Source: an uncultured Eubacteriales bacterium
Lineage (GTDB): Bacteria; Bacillota; Clostridia; Christensenellales; Borkfalkiaceae
DNA length: 11,225 bases
Direction: 5' to 3'
Assembly (NCBI GenBank): GCA_958405585.1
Contig: CATYEP010000053.1
Span: forward strand, 1-11,225
Part shown: positions 1 to 7,487 of the stretch, piece after piece
Layout: every line of letters starts with the position of its first letter
How positions within the stretch are numbered: the stretch's first letter is position 1
Position numbers and translations under genes: made by a program
The notes under the pieces: generated by a model
Told to the model about the DNA's origin: nothing
The model's input: the letters and a program-made list of their open reading frames with translations, nothing else
Databases searched by the model: none

Positions 1-14
1 AAGATAACGGCAGT

Positions 15-1397
15 TTATCTGTTCATCGGAATATCCGGAATGCTTTCAAATCCGCGCGCAAGATCCGCATCCGTCGGAATGCTATCGATCATGGTGCCGT
101 CATTGTACTGTTTATATGCCGTCATATCGAAGTATCCCGTTCCCGTCAGGCCAAACAAAATTGTCTTTGCTTCGCCCGTTTCCTTGCATTTGAGAGCTTC
201 ATCGATCGCCACGCGGATTGCATGACTCGATTCGGGTGCAGGCAAAATACCCTCGATGCGCGCAAATTTCTCCGCCGCTTCGAAAACTTTTGTCTGCTCT
301 ACCGTGACGGCCCGCATATATCCTTGATTGTACAAAGCAGATACAATCGGGCTCATCCCATGGTAACGTAAACCACCCGCATGATTCGCTGCAGGCATGA
401 ATCCGCACCCCAGCGTATACATTTTCGCGAGCGGCGTGATCTTCGCACTGTCACAAAAATCATAAACGTATTTGCCGCGCGTAAGCGAAGGACAGCTCGC
501 TGGTTCTACGCCCACAAATTCTATATTGTTTTTACCTTCGATCTTATCGCCCATGAACGGTGCAATCAGCCCGCCGAAGTTCGAACCGCCGCCGCAGCAT
601 CCGATGATCATATCCGGCTCGATTCCGTATTTTTCCATCGCCGTTTTGCATTCCAGACCGATCACCGACTGGTGCAACACGACATGATCCAGCACACTCC
701 CCAAAACATAACGGCAATCATCGGAAGTCACCGCCTTTTCCACCGCTTCACTGATCGCACACCCGAGCGATCCGCCCGTTCCGGGAAACTCTGCCAATAT
801 CTTGCGGCCGGCTTGCGTCGTATCCGACGGAGACGCAATCACCTCTGCACCGTACGTGCGCATCACCTCGCGCCGATGCGGCTTCTGTTCGCTCGAAACT
901 TTGACCATGTACACCGTAAGATCCAATCCGAAATATGCCGAAGCCATCGACAAAGCAGTTCCCCATTGCCCTGCACCCGTTTCCGTCGTGATCGATTTCA
1001 ATCCCTGCTTTTTCGCATAATATGCCTGCGCCACCGCAGAATTCAGCTTATGCGAGCCGGATGTATTGTTGCCCTCAAATTTATAATAAATTTTTGCAGG
1101 CGTCCCAAGCGCTTTCTCCAGACAGTATGCCCGCACCAACGGCGACGGACGGTACATCTTATAGAAATTGCGGATCTCCTCCGGTATTTCAATATATCGA
1201 TTTGTCCGATCCAGTTCCTGCTCTACACATTCTTCGCAAAAAACACGGCTCAGCTCTTCCTTCGTGCACGGCTTCAATGTGCTCGGATTCAAAAACGGTT
1301 CATGCTTTATTTTCATTACCGCGTTCAGATTGTACCATTCCTTCGGAATTTCAGACTCAGATAAATATATTTTGTAAGGGATCGTTGCTTTTGACAT
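15..1397 (-). CDS. trpB: Tryptophan synthase beta chain, TrpB2-type
   Basis: PLP enzyme that condenses indole with L-serine to make L-tryptophan in the cytoplasm. The 460-residue length (classical TrpB1 is about 400) and the long N-terminal extension before the PLP domain place it in the TrpB2 group. Visible motifs: the PLP-lysine segment GSHKLNSA (Lys117), the catalytic-glutamate segment ETGAGQWG (Glu139) with Trp where TrpB1 usually has His, the phosphate-binding loop GCCGGGSNFGG (266-276), and a C-terminal GLTGTGYFD. All expected catalytic elements are intact. The ATG start follows AAAGGAG at good spacing. The gene lies directly behind a tRNA-Trp T-box leader, which supports a role in tryptophan supply. 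No trpA or other trp gene is visible, but only 14 nt lie downstream in the window. It may work with a TrpA encoded elsewhere or salvage free indole; that choice is inference. Confidence 0.95.
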   Translation of the reverse strand: MSKATIPYKIYLSESEIPKEWYNLNAVMKIKHEPFLNPSTLKPCTKEELSRVFCEECVEQELDRTNRYIEIPEEIRNFYKMYRPSPLVRAYCLEKALGTPAKIYYKFEGNNTSGSHKLNSAVAQAYYAKKQGLKSITTETGAGQWGTALSMASAYFGLDLTVYMVKVSSEQKPHRREVMRTYGAEVIASPSDTTQAGRKILAEFPGTGGSLGCAISEAVEKAVTSDDCRYVLGSVLDHVVLHQSVIGLECKTAMEKYGIEPDMIIGCCGGGSNFGGLIAPFMGDKIEGKNNIEFVGVEPASCPSLTRGKYVYDFCDSAKITPLAKMYTLGCGFMPAANHAGGLRYHGMSPIVSALYNQGYMRAVTVEQTKVFEAAEKFARIEGILPAPESSHAIRVAIDEALKCKETGEAKTILFGLTGTGYFDMTAYKQYNDGTMIDSIPTDADLARGFESIPDIPMNR

Positions 1398-1426
1398 AAT
1401 TTTTTCTCCTTTCCGTTATTATGTAA

Positions 1427-1471
1427 CAAAAAAACACGGGTCTATTCGCTTGGGACGAATAAATCCGTGTT
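1427..1471 (-). terminator. T-box attenuator terminator
   Basis: On the minus strand AACACGG (1465-1471) pairs with CCGTGTT (1433-1439). An inner TATTCG/CGAATA stem sits around a TCCCAAG loop, and a run of seven T (1428-1434) follows. The 5' arm overlaps the T-box core and the antiterminator 3' arm lies in its loop, so the two structures are mutually exclusive. Confidence 0.93.
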
Positions 1472-1692
1472 GCCACCCAATTTCACAATGCATACCATTT
1501 TCTTTGCACTGCCTCTTCACAGGTACTGTCATACCCTCTTCCTGTAACGTGAAAGCCACGTCGAAAACTACTCGGAATCCTTTCGCCCCCGCCCTCGGTA
1601 ATCCATTCACTCTGCGTCAAACTGCCTTTATCACACCGCCAAAGGCTCTCTGAAAATTTGCGTTAGCAGGCTACTCCTTTACCTCATCGGTT
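1427..1692 (-). promoter_or_regulatory. T-box riboswitch, tRNA-Trp specific
   Basis: Untranslated leader of trpB, read on the minus strand. A Stem I base can pair GGTAA (1679-1683) with TTACC (1597-1601). The specifier is TGG (1603-1605) in the context GAA-TGG-A, i.e. a Trp codon followed by the usual purine. The AG-bulge AGAGAG (1646-1651) and a CCTTT/AAAGG distal stem (1641-1645 with 1625-1629) are present. The T-box core is GGGTGGCAACACGG. It folds as GGG, a 7-nt bulge TGGCAAC, ACG, a loop, then CGT and CCC (1452-1478), the classical antiterminator. The bulge UGGC complements 3'-ACCG, which fits the G73 discriminator of bacterial tRNA-Trp. A competing terminator follows at 1427-1471. Uncharged tRNA-Trp is expected to stabilise the antiterminator and switch trpB on. 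Confidence 0.95.
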
Positions 1693-1698
1693 TTTTAA

Positions 1699-1727
1699 AG
1701 AATAACACATCCTTCTCTGTTTGTCAA
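1699..1727 (-). promoter_or_regulatory. Sigma-A-type promoter of the T-box/trpB transcript
   Basis: On the minus strand a perfect -35 TTGACA (1722-1727), a 17-nt spacer and -10 TATTCT (1699-1704, 5/6). Transcription should start near 1692, just before the Stem I base of the T-box leader. Confidence 0.85.
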
Positions 1728-1770
1728 TCAATTTTTTTAAATTTTTTCTGAATTTTTCCGCTGAATTTCC

Positions 1771-1789
1771 TTATATGCTTTGCATATAA
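1771..1789. repeat. Perfect 8-bp inverted repeat upstream of the deacetylase gene
   Basis: TTATATGC and GCATATAA separated by TTT, lying between the trpB promoter and the plus-strand deacetylase start. Its right arm overlaps TATAAA (1785-1790), the best -10-like hexamer on the plus strand. The matching -35 (CTGAAT at 1761-1766, spacer 18) is weak. An operator role is only a guess; in such AT-rich DNA the repeat could be chance. Confidence 0.3.
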
Positions 1790-1826
1790 AAATTTCAATT
1801 CTTTTTCCCCATCCCCCTTTTCCGGA

Positions 1827-2543
1827 ATGAAATCAAGTTTTTTCGGGCAAACTGATTGCATGATCAAATTTATCAACGCGCTGATCCTGGCGGCGGCTCT
1901 TCTGTTTTCTCCGCCCCTGTCTGCCGCATCTTCCCGCATAAACGAGCCGCATCCGAGCGATACGGAAATAAAAACGATCTGCCTGACGTTCGATGACGGC
2001 CCGACCGATTCCACCACTCCGAAAATACTGGACATCCTCCGAAAAGAAGACATTCCGGCCACTTTTTTTGTCATCGGCCGACAGATCAGCCGACGCAAAG
2101 AGATCCTGCAGCGTACATTTGACGACGGACATGCTATCGGAATCCATACCTATTCCCATGAATACAAACAAATCTACGCTTCATCCTCCGCTTTGCTTGG
2201 CGATATCCGCCGCTGCCAAAAATCCATCCGCGAGATTCTTCCCGAATGGAATTCGGATTTGTACCGTTTCCCCGGAGGCGAAGCAGGACTTTCCGAGTCT
2301 CTTGTATCCGCCGTTAAAAACGCGGGATACAGAATCTGCAGCTGGAATGCCTCAGTTGAAGATGCCGTTTCCCCCAACGCTTCCGCCGAAGATCTTTATA
2401 ACAATGCCGTCCGATCTGCCGGAGAAAAAAATCACGTCATCCTGCTCCTGCACGACGGCGTCGGCTACCGCGAAACCGTCCGCGCTCTGCCAAAAATCAT
2501 CGATTATTTCCGTGGCAAAGGTTATACCTTCCAGCACCTGTAA
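1827..2543 (+). CDS. Exported polysaccharide deacetylase (NodB homology, CE4)
   Basis: Metal-dependent deacetylase of N-acetylated glycans, most likely acting on peptidoglycan or a surface polysaccharide outside the cell. A basic-hydrophobic N-terminus ending PPLSA-A (about residues 12-34) looks like a signal peptide with no lipobox. NodB motifs are in order: TFDDGP (54-59, catalytic base and metal Asp), HTYSH (107-111, metal His), RFPGG (147-151), SWNAS (172-176) and LLLHDG (206-211, catalytic His). At 238 residues it is essentially a bare catalytic domain with no SH3 or LysM anchor. Start choice is uncertain: ATG 1827 or ATG 1860 (12th codon); neither has a clear Shine-Dalgarno sequence, and the later one gives a more compact signal peptide. 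It is monocistronic, followed by hairpins at 2605 and 2660. The substrate cannot be decided from sequence. Confidence 0.92.
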   Translation: MKSSFFGQTDCMIKFINALILAAALLFSPPLSAASSRINEPHPSDTEIKTICLTFDDGPTDSTTPKILDILRKEDIPATFFVIGRQISRRKEILQRTFDDGHAIGIHTYSHEYKQIYASSSALLGDIRRCQKSIREILPEWNSDLYRFPGGEAGLSESLVSAVKNAGYRICSWNASVEDAVSPNASAEDLYNNAVRSAGEKNHVILLLHDGVGYRETVRALPKIIDYFRGKGYTFQHL

Positions 2544-2604
2544 ACCTGTAAAAAAGTTTTTTGTTCGGAAGCTTTTCCCTTTGCAACAAAATCAGTCCGT
2601 CCAT

Positions 2605-2630
2605 AAAAACTGTTATGCAGACAGTTTTTT
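2605..2630 (+). terminator. Rho-independent terminator after the deacetylase gene
   Basis: AAAAACTGT (2605-2613) pairs with ACAGTTTTT (2621-2629) across a 7-nt loop and ends in a run of six T, 61 nt after the stop codon. The stem is AT-rich, so it may be only partly efficient; a much stronger hairpin follows at 2660. Confidence 0.6.
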
Positions 2631-2659
2631 CGTACCGTCAGGTTTTACGTTCTGTTTTA

Positions 2660-2699
2660 AAAATCGCGGGCACCGCCGTCTGGCGGTGCCCGTGATTTT
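2660..2699. terminator. Bidirectional terminator between convergent transcripts
   Basis: An 18-bp stem (2660-2677 with 2682-2699) around the loop GTCT, with one G-T pair and a GC-rich core (GGGCACCGCC). It is flanked by A on the left and T on the right, so it can act in both directions. It should end the pyr operon after pyrD on the minus strand and back up the deacetylase terminator on the plus strand. Confidence 0.9.
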
Positions 2700-2787
2700 C
2701 AATATTCAGCACACAAATTTATTACGCCGCATTTCAACGGATTTTTTAGGCTGCTCTGTTTTTTCGGCTCAATTCCGCAAAAAACAG

Positions 2788-3702
2788 TTAGCCGTTCAAA
2801 GACAAAGTTCCTCTCAATTCGTTGATGTCGGAAATCCCATGACGATCTAACCATGCGTTCAATCCTGCAATGATTTTCGGCATTGCCAGTGTATCGGTGA
2901 AATTCGCCGTTCCGACCTGCACAGCACTTGCACCTGCAATAATAAATTCCAAAGCATCCTCTGCGCAGGTGATCCCGCCCATTCCGATCACGGGAATATC
3001 AACAGCCTGGCAAACCTCATACGTCATGCGCACGGCGATCGGTTTGATCCCCGCTCCCGATACGCCGCCCGTATTGTTTGCGATCAGCGGCTTTCTGCGC
3101 TCGATATCGATTACCATACCCGTCAGAGTATTGATCAGGGAAACGCAATCCGCTCCGCCTTTTTGCGCCGCCAGCGCATTGGCAGCTATGCTTTCCGCGT
3201 TCGGAGAAAGTTTAACGATCAAGGGCGTTTTTTTCAGGCTAGTTTTTGCGGCTCGAGTTTCTTGCTCCACACTTTCGGGACGAATGCCGAAAGCCATACC
3301 GCCGCACCTCACGTTCGGACAGGAAATGTTCAGCTCGATCATATCCACAAGCCCGTCCAATCTATCACAGATCCCCGCATAATCGTCCAACGTTTTTCCC
3401 GCAACGTTCGCTATGATCACGATCCCCTTGCTTTTTAAAAAATCCAGATCTTCCGCCAAAAAACGCTCAACCCCGGGATTTTGCAGTCCGACCGCATTGA
3501 GTATGACCCCGTGTCCTTCCGCAATACGGGGCGTAGGATTGCCGAGACGCGGCTCTAAAGTAAGCCCTTTCGTACTGATACCGCCCAGAACAGAAATATC
3601 ATAAATCTCGTTAAATTCCTTGCCAAAACCGAACGTTCCGCTCGCCGCGATTACCGGATTTTTAAACTTGACCCCGCAGATATCAATATGTAGATTTGCC
3701 AT
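2788..3702 (-). CDS. pyrD: Dihydroorotate dehydrogenase B, catalytic subunit
   Basis: FMN enzyme oxidising dihydroorotate to orotate, the fourth step of UMP synthesis. In type 1B enzymes electrons pass to the PyrK subunit and NAD+. The 304-residue TIM barrel shows STKGLT (Lys45), NISCPNV with the active-site Cys128 that marks class 1 enzymes (class 2 uses Ser), VKLSPN (Lys164), GGVSG (212-216) and the FMN phosphate-binding segment GMGGI (240-244). There is no membrane-targeting N-terminus, as expected for class 1. The ATG overlaps the pyrK stop by one base (TAATG), and a GGAGAGGTGG ribosome site lies inside the pyrK end, so translational coupling is likely. It is the last gene of the pyr operon, with a strong hairpin 89 nt beyond the stop. 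Confidence 0.97.
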   Translation of the reverse strand: MANLHIDICGVKFKNPVIAASGTFGFGKEFNEIYDISVLGGISTKGLTLEPRLGNPTPRIAEGHGVILNAVGLQNPGVERFLAEDLDFLKSKGIVIIANVAGKTLDDYAGICDRLDGLVDMIELNISCPNVRCGGMAFGIRPESVEQETRAAKTSLKKTPLIVKLSPNAESIAANALAAQKGGADCVSLINTLTGMVIDIERRKPLIANNTGGVSGAGIKPIAVRMTYEVCQAVDIPVIGMGGITCAEDALEFIIAGASAVQVGTANFTDTLAMPKIIAGLNAWLDRHGISDINELRGTLSLNG

Positions 3703-4475
3703 TAAAATTCCACCTCTCCAATCTCAAAAACAGGGCCGTCTTTGCAAACGCGTACGTTTTCAGCCCCGCCTTTTTTATGGCACACGCACACAAGGCATGC
3801 CCCGATTCCGCACCCCATTCTTTCTTCCAAAGACACAAAGCAAGGCACATGCAAGTTGCGCTCCTGCAAACCGCTCTTTAATGCGCGCAACATAGGGACA
3901 GGGCCACAGGACAAGACCACATCCGGTTTCGCCTCTTCATAATCTTTGAAAAACGATGCCACGGCGTTTGACTTTTCACCGTAACTGCCGTCATCCGTAA
4001 CGATACTGCAACGCGAAGAAAGCGACCTGAACACTTCCTCCATACAGACGGCTTCCTTGTTTCTGAACCCGATATAAGAGCTGAAATCTTTACCTGAACC
4101 TGCATACTCTTTGAGGACGGAAACCATCGGGAAAACCCCGACACCTCCGCCGATCAACGCCACCCTCTTTTCTTCTTTTCTGAGAGCAAAGCCGTTGCCC
4201 AGCGGAAGCACGCATGAAAGCATATCCCCGGGGCGCACGCGGCTCAACACATGCGTCCCTTCTCCCTTGAGCTGATAGCATATCGTAACCGTGTCAGAAG
4301 TATATTCGCAGATCGCGATCGGACGGCGAAGCAGATGCCCGCCGTCGCCCGTCGAAATATTGACAAATCTTCCGCATGCCAATCCTTCCGTTTTTTCAGG
4401 CAAAGAAAATTTCATTTTATAGACGCCCGCCACAAGCGGTTCGTTTTCGATTACCTTAACAACCAGTTCTTTCAT
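3702..4475 (-). CDS. pyrK: Dihydroorotate dehydrogenase B, electron transfer subunit
   Basis: FAD and [2Fe-2S] subunit that moves electrons from PyrD's FMN to NAD+. The 257-residue protein has an N-terminal FAD barrel with the RRPIAI motif (50-55), a nucleotide-binding fold with GGGVGVFP (109-116), and a C-terminal iron-sulfur segment with Cys222-x4-Cys227-x2-Cys230-x13-Cys244. That spacing is the PyrK cluster pattern and separates it from general ferredoxin reductases. Its position immediately before pyrD, with stop and start overlapping, confirms the pairing. The ATG is preceded by CCGGAG about 11 nt upstream. A 52-nt gap separates it from pyrF. Confidence 0.97.
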   Translation of the reverse strand: MKELVVKVIENEPLVAGVYKMKFSLPEKTEGLACGRFVNISTGDGGHLLRRPIAICEYTSDTVTICYQLKGEGTHVLSRVRPGDMLSCVLPLGNGFALRKEEKRVALIGGGVGVFPMVSVLKEYAGSGKDFSSYIGFRNKEAVCMEEVFRSLSSRCSIVTDDGSYGEKSNAVASFFKDYEEAKPDVVLSCGPVPMLRALKSGLQERNLHVPCFVSLEERMGCGIGACLVCVCHKKGGAENVRVCKDGPVFEIGEVEF

Positions 4476-4527
4476 TTTAACAAAAACTCCGGTTTTTATT
4501 CAATTATGTCAGACATAATACTATGTT

Positions 4528-5436
4528 TTAGCCTTTAATTGCACGATTCAAATCATTTTTCATGTCAATACAAGCTTGACGAGCTGCCTCATAATAAGTA
4601 TCGCCCTTGTATTTTTCCTGCTTGTAAGCGCACAAAATTCCGCGCGAAGAATTGACAATTCCGCCCAGTCCGTCCTTATTGAAGCATACTTTCAGATCAT
4701 CCGCCGTACCGCCCTGCGCGCCGTAACCGGGTATCAGGAAAAATGTATGAGGCATTTCTTTGCGAAGAATTTCAGCCTGCGCGGGATGCGTCGCCCCGAC
4801 CACAGCGCCGACCGCAGAATACCCATACTTTCCGATACTGTCCTTCCCCCATTCCTCCACGAGAGAGCCCATATATTCATAAACAGTTTTGCCGTTTTCC
4901 AGTTTCAGATCCTGCAACTCTCCACTCGATTTGTTGGACGTCTTTACCAGAACAAATATGCCCTTGTCGCGCTTTTGCATCCAACCGAGAAAAGGTTTAA
5001 TGCCGTCCGAACCAAGGTATCCGTTCACCGTAAGAAAGTCCGAATCAAAGGCGGTATAAGCCTTATCACCGACAGCCGTTTCTCCGAGGTACGCCTTTGC
5101 GTAACATTCAGCCGTCGCACCGATATCGTTGCGCTTTGCATCCGTCATGACCAGCATTCCCTTTTTGCCCGCATACTTAACAGTCTCCGAAAATGTATGA
5201 ATGCCGTCCAATCCGTACATTTCATAATACGCGATCTGCACTTTTACACAAGGCACAATATCGCATATATTGTCTATGATCCTTTTATTGAATTCCAAAA
5301 CGGCTTCCGACGCCGATTTAAAATCTTTCACGCCGCTTTTCATATCTTCCGGCAGATAATCAAAACTCGTATCGATACCCGCTACTGTCGGGTTATCCAG
5401 CTCCTTGATGCGTTCAATCAATTTATCCGTAATCAT
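4528..5436 (-). CDS. pyrF: Orotidine 5'-phosphate decarboxylase (type 2)
   Basis: Decarboxylates OMP to UMP, the last step of the pathway. At 302 residues it is longer than the roughly 230-residue type 1 enzymes and belongs to the long subfamily 2. The catalytic DAKRND motif (Asp99, Lys101, Asp104) is intact. The phosphate-binding parts PGYGAQGG (236-243) and NSSRGI (262-267) are present. I start at ATG 5436, which has TGAGG 6 nt upstream. An in-frame TTG at 5448, overlapping the pyrE stop, would add four residues but is less likely. The gap from pyrE is 8 nt, so the two genes are probably coupled, consistent with their consecutive reactions (orotate to OMP to UMP). Confidence 0.96.
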   Translation of the reverse strand: MITDKLIERIKELDNPTVAGIDTSFDYLPEDMKSGVKDFKSASEAVLEFNKRIIDNICDIVPCVKVQIAYYEMYGLDGIHTFSETVKYAGKKGMLVMTDAKRNDIGATAECYAKAYLGETAVGDKAYTAFDSDFLTVNGYLGSDGIKPFLGWMQKRDKGIFVLVKTSNKSSGELQDLKLENGKTVYEYMGSLVEEWGKDSIGKYGYSAVGAVVGATHPAQAEILRKEMPHTFFLIPGYGAQGGTADDLKVCFNKDGLGGIVNSSRGILCAYKQEKYKGDTYYEAARQACIDMKNDLNRAIKG

Positions 5437-5444
5437 GTCAAACC

Positions 5445-6104
5445 TCAATATTTCGCCCCATATTGTGCAAGGTATTCGCGGACCGCCGGAACATGCTCTT
5501 TTCCTTCGATCACACCTTGCTCCAATGCTTCTATAATATCTTCAATCGTCACGATCGAGTAGACCTTGACCCCCTCTTCCGCATAAGCCTGCTGTACCGC
5601 AGATTGCTCGCTGCCCAGAGCTTTTTCCATACGATCGACCGTAATCACCATTCCCGCGATATCAACCTTCGCCGCCCCGCGCAGTTTCGGCAAAACTTCT
5701 TTCAATGCTTTTCCGCTCGTCATAACATCTTCAATGATGACGACTTTCTCACCGTCCGCCAGCTGTTTTCCCACAAACATGCCGCCTTCCCCGTGATCTT
5801 TCACTTCCTTGCGGTCAAAACAGAAATTCACGTCTACTCCGTATTTTTCATACAGCGCCACCGCCGCCGACAGTGCAAGCGGAATCCCCTTGTATGCAGG
5901 CCCGAAAAGCGTTTCCGCTTCAATCCCGTGTTCACGGATGCATGCCGCGTAAAACTCTCCCAAGCGCTTGATCTGCGCTCCCGTCTTATATTCTCCCGCA
6001 TTCAGAAAATACGGAGCAATTCTTCCGCTTTTCAGCGTAAACGTTCCAAATTTCAGAACGCCGCATTCCGCCAAAAATTTAATAAACTCTTGCTTATAAC
6101 TCAT
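5445..6104 (-). CDS. pyrE: Orotate phosphoribosyltransferase
   Basis: Adds the phosphoribosyl group of PRPP to orotate, giving OMP. The 219-residue protein carries KSGR (25-28), GPAYKGIPL (68-76), the flexible catalytic loop DRKEVKDHGEGG (97-108) and the PRPP-binding signature VVIIEDVMTSGKAL (121-134). The length and order of motifs are normal for bacterial PyrE. The ATG follows AGGAG at 7-8 nt. It stands 108 nt behind pyrC, the only sizeable gap in the operon, and runs directly into pyrF. Confidence 0.97.
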   Translation of the reverse strand: MSYKQEFIKFLAECGVLKFGTFTLKSGRIAPYFLNAGEYKTGAQIKRLGEFYAACIREHGIEAETLFGPAYKGIPLALSAAVALYEKYGVDVNFCFDRKEVKDHGEGGMFVGKQLADGEKVVIIEDVMTSGKALKEVLPKLRGAAKVDIAGMVITVDRMEKALGSEQSAVQQAYAEEGVKVYSIVTIEDIIEALEQGVIEGKEHVPAVREYLAQYGAKY

Positions 6105-6212
6105 AACACTTCTCCTGTTTTTTCCTTTTCCAAACTTATCGCCGTACTCTTCGCCTCGGCGTTCCCCTTTCCTGCTGCTCCGCGCAGCGAAAAGCCCCGT
6201 TCAGCTGTAAAA
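6105..6212 (-). other. pyrC-pyrE intercistronic region with small hairpins
   Basis: A 108-nt spacer in an otherwise compact operon. It can form GCTGC/GCAGC (6174-6188) and CGCCG/CGGCG (6140-6161) hairpins. Neither is followed by a T run, so these are not typical terminators. I see no ORF with a ribosome site and no promoter of good quality here. Possible uses are mRNA processing or differential stability; this is inference. Confidence 0.4.
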
Positions 6213-7487
6213 TCAGTTTTCTTTATATTTCACGGCTCCGTCGACGATCGTATATTTCACCTTTCCGGAAACCGGCATCCCGTTAAACGGAGTGTTTTTC
6301 CCTTTGGAAACAAATTTATTACTGTCGATCGTGTAATCTTCATTCAGGTTTGCGATCATCAGATCCGCAACTCCGCCTTCCCTGATCTCTCCGCCCTCAA
6401 GTCCGAGAATCTTTGCGGGATTTTGACTCATGCGGCAGGCAAGTTCTTCCGTTGTCAAAATTCCTGTCTTTACGAGATATGTGTACGACAGCGAGAACGA
6501 AGTTTCGATTCCGCTGATCCCGAAAGCCGCCAGATTATATTCGACATTCTTTTCATCTCTATGATGCGGCGCGTGATCCGTCACGATACAATCCAATGTA
6601 CCATCGCTAAGCCCTTCCCGGATCGCAGCCACGTCCTCCGACTCCCGCAAAGGCGGATTCACTTTCGTATTTGCATCATACGACATCACAATGTCATCTG
6701 TCAGCGAAAAATAATGCGGACAGGTTTCCGCCGTCACCTGCACCCCGCGCGCTTTCGCTTCCCGCAAAAGCTGTACGCCGCCTTTGGTCGACACATGACA
6801 AATATGCACGCGCTTTCCAAGCGTTTCCGCCAGAATGATCTCACGCGCGATCATGATCTCTTCCGCCGCACGGGGAATACCTTTCATACCCGCCAGAGTA
6901 CTGTTGTATCCTTCATTGACGACTCCGCCGTCCACAAGATCTTTATCTTCACAATGCGAAAGACAGATCAGACCAAAATCGGAAGCGTATTCCATCGCAA
7001 GACGCATGATACGCGCATTGGAAACAGGTCTGCCGTCATCACTGACCGCTACTGCCCCCGCGTCTTTCATCTTACCCATTTCCGCAAGCTGCTCACCCTG
7101 CTCCCCTTTTGTGATCGCGCCGATCGGATGAACTTTACACAAATTTACTTCCTTCCCTCGCGCGACAATGTACCCCACGACCGCAGCATTATCACAAACG
7201 GGCTGCGTATTCGGCATGCAACATACCTGCGTAAAACCGCCTCGCACCGCCGCCGCACTGCCGCTCGCAATATCTTCCTTATACTCATAGCCCGGTTCAC
7301 GCAAATGCACGTGCATGTCGATCAATCCCGGGAATACATGCATTCCGTCTGCATTGATGACCTTTGCCGCACTATCTTCAACATTTTTAGCAATTTTGAT
7401 TATTTTCTTATTCTCGATCAAAAGATCGCAGACCTCAGATTTTGTCGGGAAAACAACTGTACCGCCCTTTATGAGAAGTTTACTCAT
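6213..7487 (-). CDS. pyrC: Dihydroorotase (class I)
   Basis: Zinc amidohydrolase that cyclises carbamoyl aspartate to dihydroorotate, the third step of the pathway. The 424-residue protein has the DMHVHLREPG metal motif (His59, His61), SDDG (Asp151), LSHCED (His178), HVST (His231) and TDHAPH (Asp304). This is the full set of metal ligands and catalytic Asp at the spacing known for Bacillus PyrC, so it is catalytic rather than an inactive dihydroorotase-like subunit. The frame is open for 20 more codons upstream inside pyrB, but ATG 7487 has GGGAGG just upstream and begins MSKLLIKGG, a normal family N-terminus. It overlaps the end of pyrB by 8 nt. Confidence 0.97.
   Translation of the reverse strand: MSKLLIKGGTVVFPTKSEVCDLLIENKKIIKIAKNVEDSAAKVINADGMHVFPGLIDMHVHLREPGYEYKEDIASGSAAAVRGGFTQVCCMPNTQPVCDNAAVVGYIVARGKEVNLCKVHPIGAITKGEQGEQLAEMGKMKDAGAVAVSDDGRPVSNARIMRLAMEYASDFGLICLSHCEDKDLVDGGVVNEGYNSTLAGMKGIPRAAEEIMIAREIILAETLGKRVHICHVSTKGGVQLLREAKARGVQVTAETCPHYFSLTDDIVMSYDANTKVNPPLRESEDVAAIREGLSDGTLDCIVTDHAPHHRDEKNVEYNLAAFGISGIETSFSLSYTYLVKTGILTTEELACRMSQNPAKILGLEGGEIREGGVADLMIANLNEDYTIDSNKFVSKGKNTPFNGMPVSGKVKYTIVDGAVKYKEN

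Noticed and set aside
381..1364. A 327-codon open frame on the plus strand opposite trpB
   Set aside because: Shadow of trpB; Arg/His-rich composition with no domain, no ribosome site and no promoter.
2752..2783. CTGTTTTTT and AAAAAACAG inverted repeat just after pyrD
   Set aside because: It can form a hairpin with a bulge but has no T run in the pyr direction; the 18-bp terminator at 2660-2699 explains transcript ends better.
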